This document shows, piece after piece, positions 44,680 through 55,859 of a stretch of 64,000 nucleotides of DNA. The stretch spans positions 41,739 through 105,738 of the forward strand of contig MNCI01028846.1 in NCBI GenBank assembly GCA_015680685.1, given 5' to 3'. The notes under the pieces are model-generated. The model made no database searches and had not been told where the DNA came from. It was given only the letters and a program-made list of their open reading frames with translations. The DNA is from Gnetum montanum (lineage: Eukaryota > Streptophyta > Gnetopsida > Gnetales > Gnetaceae). Both the position numbers and the translations under genes were made by a program. Each line of letters opens with the position of its first letter. Position 1 is the stretch's first letter.

Positions 44680-44835
44680 TCTTTTTCAGTTTTTGTTTTA
44701 CACATTTTTGTTTTACAACGTTTTTGTTTTTCACATTTTTGTTTTACAATTTCTTTAACTTTTCTAATTTTTGTTTTACAAATTTCTTTAACTTTTCTTG
44801 TTTTTGTTTTACAACATCGTTATATTTTTCTATCT
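44680..44835 (+). repeat. TTTTTGTTTTACA tandem tract
   Basis: At least six TTTTTGTTTTACA-type units, some separated by TTTCTTTAACTTTTC. Conserved in position in B, G and A. Confidence 0.85.
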
Positions 44836-44838
44836 TTT

Positions 44839-44859
44839 TGTGTGTGTGTGTGTGTGTGT
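44839..44859 (+). repeat. TG microsatellite
   Basis: About ten TG units at the end of the T-rich tract. Confidence 0.95.
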
Positions 44860-46659
44860 CATCCATCATGTAAATTCGTCACCCAATAAGTGTTCGGGCC
44901 GATGGGATGAACTGTTTTTCATTAATTGCTAATGTTTGGTTTTTACCTTTGAGTTCCATTGTTGATACTAAGGTATGTTCTTTTGATATGGCAGGCAATG
45001 AGATCACTTCATCCATCCATCCATCAAGTCTATGGTTTCCCTTGGCTTGGAAATGTACAGTTCCCTTCCAATAAGAACTTTAACGAACCGGTGACTGGGC
45101 ATTTCTCAAACTAAGGACGGACTCAAGGATTTGCAAAGGCTGTGACTTCAAGGGAACTTGGTGCTCTTGTGTTGGTCATTCACTTGGGTGCTTGGATGTT
45201 TTCTTCCTGGGTTTTCTTACCGTTCTGATGTAACCCAATAATCGGAAGCTGAGACAATAAAAATAAAGAAGTCTTTGCATGGTGTGGTCCCCACGCATAC
45301 AAACACAAAACAAGAAAAAGAAAAAAAAAGAGAGAAACAAAGAAGTGAAAAAGCTCAAAAAGCTAAAAGTGAGGATTCAAAGCAAACCCCTTAGACGGAA
45401 TCAATGTGGGCTGCAAGCACTGGTTATGGAACCAAAGTGTTCCCTCTAACTAAGGCCCTTCTCGCTTCCCATTCTCTCTGTTGTTTCGTCGGAATGGTGG
45501 TGGCTTCTCGAAGTTGCATCCTTGTTACCCAAGTGGATGATTTAACCAACTGCATTGATGCGAAGTCACTGGAAGTGGTTGGTTTGAGCCCAGAGTTGGA
45601 ATGAGATTCGCCAAGTCACATTAATCATGTAACACACAAGGGGCTGTACACCACCTTGTTCTTGGGATTCCATTCCACTTCTCTTCTTCCCATCCTTCTC
45701 TCCATTGTTCACCTCATTGCCGGTTGTATCATTGTATATACTTTAGTTGATGCTTTGTTTTCTTTTTGGTAAATTCTTCCGGTTAAGACTTTAACTCTTG
45801 TTTCCAAAGGACATTCCCAGAGCCCACGGACTCTTTGAATGTGGGATTGTCAGGGCATTAAGGGCATGAGCCTGCTTTGGGGAGGACCCACTGACATTCC
45901 TATTTGGAACATTAGTTAACTTCTTTTCCTTAACGTTTTGCAATTAATTAACATTTTTGTTCATTTCCATCATGACATCCTTTTTATCGATGCCATAGTT
46001 GTCCCTTTTTACCTATCATTCCTATTCCTTTTCTCTCTCCATTCTAACGCTACCGGAGGTTCGCGATTAGTCATGGGGGTACGGGGCCTGATTTTTCGAT
46101 TTTTATCCTAAGCCCCGGATTTTTTCGTTTTTCTTCCTTACCCCTATGCCTTCGGTAGTCATCATCTATATTTTCCCAGATCCATATCAGCCATACCACA
46201 CCTTAGCCAGTGAGCCTAAACCGAAGCAAGGTATGCTTTACTTAATGATTCAATTACCCTTGCTAATATATGATGGTGTTGTGTGTGCAGATGGCAATCA
46301 TACAACAACAGAATGGATCTGGAGCAGACACTTGGAATGGAGCAGCGCTGAAGCAGCATGCAAGGAGTGGAATTGATAATGCGCTTACAGATGGACAACG
46401 AAAGGCGCAATCTAGGCGTTGGCAGCAACAAGACTCTTCTTCTTTCTTCTCTTCTATTCTCTCTCCTCTTTTCTCTCAGCTGCCAACTGTGGCCTGATGT
46501 CATTGTAATAAGGTGTTCACCCATGTTGTCATGAACACCAGTTTTTGTCAAGTCTTGTAATAAAGACCGTTCACATGTCATCCCATTAGTTCCATTTTCC
46601 CTAATAATCCCATACCTACCTGATATTATTGTAAGGAACTCGAGGACGAGTTTTCATTC
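44860..46659 (+). other. 3' spacer of element E
   Basis: Non-coding by appearance but block-conserved with B, G and A, for example GAGCCTGCTTTGGGGAGGAC near 45870. It contains a second PPT-like AGTCATGGGGG at 46069-46079. The best open frame, 45404-45604 (66 codons), has related sequence in G that is not open, so I do not call it a gene. The pre-LTR block GGAACTCGAGGACGAGTTTT lies near 46635. Confidence 0.7.
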
Positions 46660-46672
46660 AGTCATGGGGGTA
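46660..46672 (+). promoter_or_regulatory. Polypurine tract of element E
   Basis: AGTCATGGGGGTA directly abuts the 3' LTR; expected primer for plus-strand cDNA synthesis. Confidence 0.85.
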
Positions 46673-47743
46673 TGATGAGACGCGGTTTTCACTAGGCCGC
46701 GATATCGCGTACGCGATATCGCGGCCGACGCGATATCGCGTCTTCTCCTGCGATATCGCGTACGCGATATCGCGTCCCGCCGCCATATCTATAAATAAGA
46801 GGCGGCACTCCCTTCATTTCCCAATCCTGGCTAGTGTAGCGAAGCTCTGGCAGATTGATCACTCCAGAGTTAGAATTTTTCCCCATGTGCCCGCAGTAGG
46901 AGTCCTAGAGTGAACGGCTCTTTATTCGAGCAGCTTGTAACCTGAACCCAAGTTGTGTACGGCAATAAAGACGAACTTGTTTGGATAAACCTTGCAGCAC
47001 GTGGTTTCATTTATTGCTTTATTTCCTGCTTTCCTAGTGCGTTCAAGTACGACTTGATTACGAGCGTCTACGGACGTGTACGGCTAGTCAAGGAATCGGC
47101 TGCTTGACGCAATGCATGAGTACGACTCAATTACGAGCATTGGATGCTTGGTAACCCAGTAGCGTATTCCAGGATTCTGCGCTTGGTAACTCCCGGGTCT
47201 AATGTGTACGGCTAGTTGAGGAATCGGCTGCTCATTGCTAGGCTAGATCGTGTGATAAGTACGACTTAGTTACGAGCACCCACGGGTGTGTACGGCTGGC
47301 TAAGGAATCGGCTGCTTATCACACGTAGGCTAAATAGGTGCCTCAGTACGACCACTTCGAGCACTTGCGTTACGTGTGGCGATCCCAGTAACGATTAGCG
47401 TTTGGTAAGCTGCAGTTGCATAGTTCAGGGTGTGTCCGGTAAGTGGGAACGGATGCTGACGCTAGTTAATTTAGACTTAGATCTTAGTTAGAGTTAGTTT
47501 AGTTTTCTCAACCCTTTCTCCTGGTAGCATAGAAGATAAGCCGAAAATACCAAAAAAATCACATACCTCAGACTTGCTTAACCATACACCGTGACACATA
47601 CAAGCAAGCCTGGGAAGACAACGAACGATTAACCCCAAGTGTTTCTTGTGGCGTTAAGGCATTTAGTCTGCGGAGTTCAACCGGATCGCGCGTGCACGCT
47701 CGTATTCGTATGGTAGAGTGTAGGGGTACCTCGCCACTCATCA
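46673..47743 (+). repeat. 3' LTR of element E
   Basis: 1,071 bp. Nearly identical to the 5' LTR but with 31 extra bp in the palindrome array. TATA box at 46790-46797. Followed by the CATGA duplication. Confidence 0.97.
46695..46773. promoter_or_regulatory. U3 palindrome array of element E, 3' LTR
   Basis: Five GCGATATCGC units (46699, 46713, 46730, 46750, 46764). The first two lie in a perfect 32-bp palindrome (46695-46726, GGCC ends, GTAC centre at 46709-46712). The last two form the 24-bp palindrome (46750-46773) also present in the 5' LTR. Confidence 0.85.
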
Positions 47744-47748
47744 CATGA

Positions 47749-48351
47749 TAATTTCATTTGGTTACCTTAATGGGTTAGTCCATGTTGATGGGATAAAAGC
47801 AGCAAGTTAATGATCATTCACCCACAAGATATTTGAGTTTTTTTAATAGGATATTTGTTTTGATTTTTCCAGAATAGAAAATAGGAGCTGGTGTTAACAG
47901 GTGTTCCGTATGAAGCAACAGCCCTTATGGATTACAACTATTTGATTCAGAATAAAAGGGATCTACACACTGCTTCTTGTTTCAAAGCAAAGGATACAAA
48001 TAAAATCTATTGAGATGGTTCATTGTGGCACAAAGGGCTATTCAAATTTTTAAGTGAGGAACATTGACGAAATTTATTCCTGAAATTTCTTGATTATTAA
48101 AAACTTTGTTCACGTCTTCTCACTCGAGTAGTTATGGCAATGCCAGGTCTCAAGGTGAGATGAGCTGGGCTGAATGGTGAATTTGGTTCCTCCAAAACAT
48201 CATGGTAGAACTCACATGATCTTATTGGTTAGTTTTAAATTCAAGTCTTTCTTGATGTGCTACATGTTTTCTCTCTGATCTGTAAAGTATGATTTATACC
48301 TATAATTTTCTTAGATTTTGAGCTGCTTGCTTTTGCATTAATCGTTATTGT
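47749..48351. other. No feature seen except a possible intron end
   Basis: AT-rich sequence ending in the acceptor-like TTATTGTAG before 48352. Confidence 0.4.
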
Positions 48352-48855
48352 AGGTTGGCTTGTGAACCCTGATGATGATAGCAGGTTGAAGCAGATACTG
48401 GATAAGCATTCTGCATTGAGAGCGTACGAGGAACTCAGAAGGATAGCTTCCATGAGAATTTTGGTGTAGTTTTCCATCATCAGGAAGACGATTTATTTAT
48501 TGTAGACAAACAAGGTGCTAGTAACGACTACAAAGATTCGATTGGTGCTGAAATGTCATTTATAGCTGCTGCTCATGAGATGTGTGGAGTAAACAAGAAG
48601 TCTTTTGATAAATAGGATGTTCAGTATCATAGGCATAAACAGCTTGAGTATTTAATGGATATCTGTTCTTCGTCAAGTTCTGATTTGAGTGAGAATGAAC
48701 ATAGTGACTCTGATGCTACTGACAAGAGAGAGAGGGCATATTCAATGGCTAATTCAGATACAATTGATTTAGAAGATCAGTATATATTGGAAGCAATGAT
48801 CTTGGCAGTCAGCCAAAGAAAAAAAAGAGTTAAATTGCAAGATTCAGTTGGGTAA
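48352..48855 (+). pseudogene. Broken host-gene fragment of unknown function
   Basis: I do not recognise it. After an acceptor-like TTATTGTAG, a frame reads LVNPDDDSRLKQILDKHSAL and RAYEELRRIASM. After a frameshift near 48453 it continues HENFGVVFHHQEDDLFIVDK, through one TAG (48613-48615), into DVQYHRHKQLEYLMDICSSS and an acidic Ser/Asp/Glu stretch. It ends with EDQYILEAMILAVSQRKKRV and a stop at 48855. The acidic Ser-rich part and basic tail would suit a nuclear protein (inference). Two lesions make it a pseudogene, unless an intron hides one of them. Confidence 0.5.
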
Positions 48856-51380
48856 TATATTTTTTGCTCAGAAACTATGGATTGAAATGAGAGCCAACTT
48901 CAATGTTGCTTGCAAACATGTGTCAAAATAGTGACATGGGATGACAAGCTGGTTAGTGTTCTTTGGGAAGATAGCATGTTAAGCCAACAAACTCTTGGCC
49001 CTTGTTTCCCTCATTTTCCAGTCTTTATATTTTAATTATTCTATTGCTTTTATAAGCATTCAGCCTTGTGTACCAAAACAATAAATCTGCATGATATTGG
49101 TCTATCAAAATAAAAAAAGAAAAAAGAATACACCGAGGAATGCTCAATTTAGGTGCTTACCTGGGAAAATATTGTTTCCATGTAGTTTAGAATCATGAAT
49201 GGTAGCACAAGATATTTTAGTGGGAAACAGAATTCTTTTTAATAAGCCATAATTGTATAATGATGTTTTCTTTTCCACTATTTCGACTGCTTGCAAACAA
49301 GATTACCATAAGAAGAACGCTGCATGTCTATCTGTCATGTTTGAGAAAGTCATGGGTAAGTGGTGAGTTTCAGATTGTATTGCTAGGTATTTCTTTTGAG
49401 ATTAACCACTGAGAATCAGATTTTACCAAAATTGCTCCATCCAATTTGGCTTAAGAATAAGCCTTTGATTTCATTCTTTTAAGAAATCTTGTTTTGATTG
49501 AGATAATGTTCTTCTTGGTTGTAGCAAAATTAATATCAATTAGTTTACTTACTTTCTATCCACAATTATATTCAAGTCGAAACAATCTCCATTGGGACAT
49601 CTACATGTCATACTTATTTATTTGTTATAATCTCCAATGATCTATGATTCAGACATAGTCTTTTTAAGTATTGGTTTGTTCAAAGTTTTCATCTCTATTG
49701 AAATATGCCATTTTCCATCTTGTCATTCATCATTCTTTTATGAGGATTTTTTATTTATTGTAATATGGTCTAGGGTTTCTACTATAGTGAATATGCCTTT
49801 AAAATCATGCAATCATAGGTGCACTACTTGAGTCAACACTTTTTGGAAGCACCTTCTTGATCTAGAACATAGATTGAGCCAAAGTGACATTTGCATGCCC
49901 ATTACCACATCCTCATTTGTATGACCTGATTCTTATGCAAGTTAGAGAACCAAGCCATAATAATCTTGCTAAATGGTAGTTTACTATGAATTCAACTATG
50001 CTATAGTTGGGGTAGTAGGGTTTCTTCTATATTTGAGTATTAAGTGGAAGCTTGCAATTTCTCCTATATTTGAGATTTTTAATATGCGGTGAGCAATAAT
50101 GATAAATGATATAGTTCTCATTTGATATTGCTTGAGTGATAATGGAATTGGTTGTCTTGGGTTTTATTAGTCTAGCTATTGTTTTAAGTGGCTAAAATGA
50201 TGAGCAGTAACAAAAACACTTTGTCTCTAGAATTTGCCCGAGTTATGCTGAGTAATAGCATAATCCTACATTTTTCTAATTCAATTTAAGTCATTGAAGA
50301 TTAAATGATAAAAAGTAATAACGTCGAATTGTTATCATTGCAACTCAATTGCAAGTGATGCTTAGCAACAACCATAATTTTTAAATTTAAACTTTTGATC
50401 TCACATGATTGAAGTTGTTTTACACTAAACTTGATGTCAATCTATAACTTAAAATAATAGATCATAGATCTACTAAACTTTTGAGAGAAAATGAGTGATT
50501 TGTAATTAAAAGGAATACATTTATATGAGGACTTGATCTTCATCCTTATAAATAATTAAAACTTCAACTAAAGACTTGATAATGAGATAGATACGAACAT
50601 GAAACTAATTTTAAGGTATAATATATTAATGTTTTGATAAAGTTTGATTTAAGCTGAAGTAAAACTTAATAAATTCAAGCATATATTACATCAAATGAAT
50701 TAGAAATTGAGAAAATGTATGAGAATTAGTAATGAGAATATGAGATTGATAGAACTTGTGGTAGAATCACAGAGAAATGTAAGAAATTGAAATTTAAATA
50801 TAAAAATTGTTTGAAAGAAAATTGGAACATTTTGAATTATTCTTGAGGGATCCTCAAAGAGCTACAACAATAAAACTTGATAAAATGATCAAAACATAAA
50901 CTTGGCATCATGATATATGAGGGTGAACACTTCTATTCATAGGTTTAGCAAGCACTTTGATACCATTTTGGGCGTGCTTAATATATATGAAACTCATGGG
51001 GCACTCTTTTCATTTTTGGAAGGTTGTTACAATGGTATATGATTTTAAAACATGAACTATTGAAAAAGCCTATGAATTAGGACAACATTACAAACTATTA
51101 CACACGACAATGAACACAAAGACAACAACATGGACATGAAAGATCATGTCATGCAGACAATCTCCAACATCCTTCACATCTACATGCCACCACCTTGGTC
51201 CATGTGTTCCAGAATACCATGTCAATGTCTACCACATGATGGCTACCACATCATTTTCATACTGTTTCTCTCTATGTCTTGATGCTTTGTTATGTGGTTT
51301 TAGTCATGTTAGCTAGGAGTCATAAGTCATTATTAAAAGTTATGTTGCATGGGTCCTAAGTGGTTCTCATGTGAAAAGGT
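48856..51380. other. AT-rich intergenic sequence, no gene seen
   Basis: No frame with protein-like composition, no LTR landmark and no repeat that I can support. Confidence 0.5.
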
Positions 51381-51990
51381 GATGAAGCATCGCTTATGAA
51401 GTTTATCAGTTAGCTATGATATTGTAGATGTTACATCACATTTGCATCAACTTATCCTTGTCAATGCATCTCATTTGACTACTACATCATAGATGTTATA
51501 TCGTATCTGCTATATTGTAGCTACATTGATGCTACTATATCTAAGTGGAAAGACAACGACCTATGATCAATGCTTAACAATCTCAGGCTATACTATTGAC
51601 CGAATGATGGTTAATACACAATGGATGCTTGCATATTTATAGGCAAATAAGAAGATTGTATCAACCCATATGTGTTGGTGCATCTCAAGCTACATCGACG
51701 CATATTTGTCAACAATGTTGTGTTGACATAGCTATGATATAGCATATACAATATAGCGTTTGCAATGGAGCATCTACGATGTAGTAGCCAACTGAGATGC
51801 ACTAATGCATATGTGTTGGCACATATGCAACATAAAATTTGCAATATTATAGCCAAATGATATACTTGACAAGAAATGCTTCTTAAAAAGGGCTTTGAAA
51901 ACTAATTTAGTGCATATTTGATGATAAATGATGTTTGAAATGTTAGATCTAGATTTCATTGTTGGTTGTACAGGACTTTCAACCCTCAAT
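51381..51990. repeat. Rearranged LTR fragments
   Basis: A plus-strand piece starts TGATGAAGCATCG at 51381, has GATATTGTAGATGTTACATC-like dyads and jumps to an LTR end-type block (AAGTGGAAAGACAACGACC near 51550). It is followed by a minus-strand U3 with dyads at 51720-51790 and a minus-strand TATA (CCTATAAATATG near 51640). The order suggests two deleted LTRs in opposite orientation. Confidence 0.45.
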
Positions 51991-53547
51991 TAGATTTGAA
52001 CTCATAAATTTCTTACAAATTAGTTTTATTTAGTGTATTTTATCTTATCTTTAGCAAGATGTGACCTCACTGCAACCTACTACAAATCATGCCTAACTTT
52101 TAGTGATCAATGCAAGTTATAAAGAGGTTGCTCTGCACTCACAGCAAGCTACTGGAAACATCCAGAGTTAACTTTTAGCCCATGGCTAACTAGCATCCAA
52201 CTCACATTCCACCTCACTTGTTATTCTCTCATAATAAAGTTGCACCACAATGATGTTAGTTGTTTGAGTTCTTTCATATTGCAACTTGTTGATAGTTGTG
52301 GCCCAGTTGTGTTGAACTCATAACCCTAGTTGAAGAGTTCATTGTTATTTGTGATGACATCACAACCTTTATTTTTCTTGGTTGAAGGTAGATTATAGCC
52401 CATGGTCCTCTCGTGGCTAATCCCCAATCCAAATTTTAGCCTACAATGATCTTGGAACTTGTAGTTTACTTCTTGAAGTTATGAGTACTGTTCCTAACCT
52501 TCTCTAGTTCTAATAACTATTAAAACAAGTTTGTGAAATCCACATGTTATTGTTGCATATTTAACATTGAGAAAGCTCTATTGTAATGCTCACCAAGGAT
52601 CGTCATCCATACAACAATTACTTACAAAGCCAAGCAAATGGTATCACAATTGGCTTGTGAATTCCATTCCCTACTTTTGTAATAAATGTGGTTCCATGTA
52701 AATGTGTAATGTGCTTAACATCCATTCCATATGCCATCATCCATCATATTCCATAGTATGGTACATGCCATGTCATAAATATTATTTTATTAAAAATAGT
52801 AAGTTTAATTACCATGGTAGTTGAAACTCCATCATCAGTGAAAATCATGATAGAAGAGAACCACACTGATCTTTTACAACAACATTTCATTATCATTTTC
52901 TACCATTAACACCGATTGTGATTAGCATTAAAAATTTTCTTCTTGCTACTTAGTTGCAACATTGATCGGTGGACTTCATTTTCATTTAAGTTATTTCTAT
53001 AAATAAATCTTCACCACTTGAATCACTTACGTCATTATGGATTCCCATTTGGAAATTCTTATGTGTAAACAAATGCATATTCTTGAACATTGCTAGATAC
53101 TCTACTATCATGGCAACTATGCTTAATCCACCTCCATTTGTGGTTTCATGTACCTCAGTCACAACACTTTGGGACTATCACACCAATTTAAGAAATGAAA
53201 CAAATGAAGCTCATGCAATACTTACTGCATCATGCTTGCATTTATGGTTGCTGGCATGGAATTGTCCTAGTGTTCTGGTGCTCTTTTTCTTTTAGAAACA
53301 TGAAATGATATTATAAATGTAAATTAAAGACTTGGGAATCATTTATACTTCTAAATTTCAATTTACATTCTACCTAATAAGAATTTTTAATCTTCTTTTA
53401 AAAGGTTAAAGAAAGAAATATTATGGCTTCATGTTAAACATGAATAATGGTGTGACCAACAATTGTATTTCTACATTATACTATTTTTGGAAAAACACAA
53501 AAGTGTATATCATGTTTTTGTAAGAATTCTATCTTATTTTCTATCTT
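51991..53547. other. AT-rich intergenic sequence, no gene seen
   Basis: The 70-codon frame at 53083-53295 has no recognisable motif; nothing else supported. Confidence 0.45.
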
Positions 53548-53640
53548 CAGAGGGGTTAGGTTTTCACTCATCTACTACTCCTAAACCCCATCTTGATGAG
53601 ATGAGCATTGATCCTTTAGGTGATGATCCTTTTACTATCT
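53548..53640. repeat. Dispersed repeat, copy 2
   Basis: GGGGTTAGGTTTTCACTCAT through TTAGGTGATGATCCTTTT, matching 23130-23232 at both ends with a diverged middle. Confidence 0.55.
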
Positions 53641-53876
53641 TGTTATCTATACTTGACATGATATTTCTTCCTTGCAATTATATTTTATTATCTTATGGCT
53701 ATCTTCTCTTAGTGGTGTNTTAGACCTTGTGGGGACCTCTAAACATAACTATGTGATTAACAAAGATGTAGTGTGTACTTAGACATTTACCTATGGTTGC
53801 TATGGCTTATAGATGGAGCACTATTTGTTGGGATTAGAATAACCCAATAGAGACCTTCTTATAAGGCATATGTTGG

Positions 53877-54823
53877 TGATGACACATGAAATTGCTCATA
53901 TTGCTGGCAGTCATGTTAAGGCACCCACGATAACGCACCCACGTTATATCATGGGCTGCAATATCGAATACGCAATATCTCATCTGCCCGCGATATTGCG
54001 TATGCGATATCTCAGTCAGCCACAATTTCTATAAATAAGAGGCAGCTCTCCCTCATTTGACATCCCAGTTTTAGAGTAGTGAAGCTTTGGCAGTTTGATC
54101 CCTCCAGAGTTAGATTTTTTCCCATGTCTGCCCGCAATGTGGTGAATGTAATTGTACGGTGTCTTTATTCGAGTGTGCCGTACTTGGACACGCACATGAT
54201 CGGCAATAAAGATCGAGATTACTTCATCATTGTAGCATTCACTTTGTCATTTATTTGTTTGCTATTTATTTAATGTTATTTACTATTTTCTCTCTCTCAC
54301 CCTTAAACTCCTAGAACGTGGAACGAGTACGACTTGATTACGAGCATTTAAGTGTGACTGCTTGGTAGCCCAGTGGTGTAGCTAGGATCTACGCTTGGTA
54401 ACCCAGTGGTGTATTTGGGATCTACGCTTGGTAATCCTAGTGGCATACCTAGGATCTATGCTTGATAGTCCCAGTGGTAGTCGTGCACGAGGTCCAAGAT
54501 GTGTACGGTTGATCAAGGAATCGGTTGCTCATCACACTTAGGCTAGATTAGATTTTCTTACCCTTTTCCTCCTAGTTTAGTTTAGTTAATATTATTTTCC
54601 ACTGCCTTCAGGAGTAGCATAGATTAGGAAACACATCATACACCTCATCTAGACTAAACCATATATGACATATGCAATACTAGTCTAGGTGGGAAGATAG
54701 CGAACTGCGACCTAAGGCTAACTATCTAGGTGCCACAACTAGTCCATTTGCGGAGTTCGACCGGATCACGCGTGCAATGCTCGTTTCGTATGGTTGAGTG
54801 TAGGGGTACCTCGCCACTCATTA
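53877..54823 (+). mobile_element. Solo LTR F
   Basis: 947 bp from TGATGAC to CTCATTA (ancestral CTCATCA), flanked by a perfect GTTGG duplication (53872-53876 and 54824-54828). Decayed palindromes at about 53958-54010, TATA box CTATAAATAAGAGG near 54031, AATAAA at 54205-54210. It aligns with the LTRs of E. No internal region: the usual product of recombination between the two LTRs of one element. Confidence 0.92.
54360..54490 (+). repeat. 33-bp tandem repeats in solo LTR F
   Basis: Four units start at 54360, 54393, 54426 and 54460, each beginning GCTTGGTAACCCAGTGGTGT or a close variant; the last is partial. LTR E has two related units near 40575-40625. Confidence 0.9.
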
Positions 54824-54922
54824 GTTGGAAATAGAAAAAATAATTAGGCTTTCATTAACTCTTTGTAATTTATTAATATTTTATAATTATTTTAGAGTTT
54901 TCTCTTATTTTATTTTTTAGAG

Positions 54923-55732
54923 TGATGAATCGTATTCTGCTTAGGCCCTAATATTGGATCTCATGCTATGTTATTAGTTATCTAATATTATGGGATGCAT
55001 GCTTGCTTATAAATACAACACTTGAGGGCACACTCCAAATAACTTTTCATTCCAACCTTAGGTAGGCTCTTGCAGTTTTATTCTGTAGTCTTAGAGAACA
55101 ATTAGTGAGTGCCCGCAATGTGGATTTGAGTTAGTTGTATGATGTCTTATTTGAGTGGCAAATCGAGATTGATTCTTATTCATTGCAACACTTTGACTTA
55201 GATTACATTAAGTTTCCACACAATTTACTTTTCATGTACTTAGTTAACATATACATTTCATGCAAGTTAATCAATTGGAGAAATGAGCATGACAAATTTT
55301 GAGCATAAACACATATTCTCTTGGCAATCCCAATAGCATTATTGCTTAGTTCACCCAGTAGTGTAGCGCTTGGTAATTTCAATAGTGGATACGTGGGTTC
55401 AGGGCATATACAACAAGCTGAGAATGGACACTCATTGCTCATAGGCTAGGTTAACATTTATCTTTCTGTTGTTAATTAGATTAAATAATTATTTTCTCTC
55501 TTATCATTAGGAGTAGCATAAGGTCAAAACAACATCAACAATCATATGCCTTACTTTGGACTAAATCATACAGGACAAAGCTACCACTAGTCCAAGTGGG
55601 AAGACAACAAATTGTGACCAAGGCATAATGATCTAGATGCCACAACTAGTCCCATCCATGGAATTCAACTGGATCGTGCGTGAACACTTCTGATTCCTAT
55701 GGTTGGGCGTAGGGGGTACCTACCGCTCATCA
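54923..55732 (+). repeat. 5' LTR of element G
   Basis: 810 bp, TGATGAATCG...CTCATCA. Compared with the 3' LTR most CG dinucleotides of the U3 dyads have become TG or CA. TATA box TATAAATAC near 55010. Confidence 0.9.
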
Positions 55733-55859
55733 TTGGCACTGTTGCTAGGGATGGTGCTAGCTATTTGGATTATTTATATTATACATAATCATTGTAAAGG
55801 TATTAACGATCTATCTTTTAAAAAATATTAATATTTTAAGTCACACATATTATTAGGTA

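Larger units (their letters stand above)
40131..47743 (+). mobile_element. Element E: complete non-autonomous gag-protease LTR retrotransposon
   Basis: 7,613 bp with two LTRs (40131-41170, 46673-47743) and a perfect target duplication CATGA (40126-40130, 47744-47748). It has a tRNA-Asp primer site at 41172 and a polypurine tract at 46660-46672. The sole substantial ORF encodes gag and protease (41317-44661); RT, RNase H and integrase are absent, replaced by a 2-kb spacer shared with B, G and A. LTRs differ by about a dozen substitutions plus one 31-bp indel, so it is the youngest element here. Termini, primer, tract and spacer match the pol-bearing B, the natural candidate type of helper. Confidence 0.95.

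Noticed and set aside
45404-45604. 66-codon frame in E's spacer, considered as an envelope-like or accessory gene
   Set aside because: The related sequence in G is not open and no membrane segment or signal peptide is present.
53083-53295. 70-codon frame as a small gene
   Set aside because: No motif, no promoter or splice context, and length within chance expectation.
54360-54490. Regular 33-bp repeats, considered as a CRISPR-like array
   Set aside because: No unique spacers, eukaryotic context, and the repeats lie inside a solo LTR.
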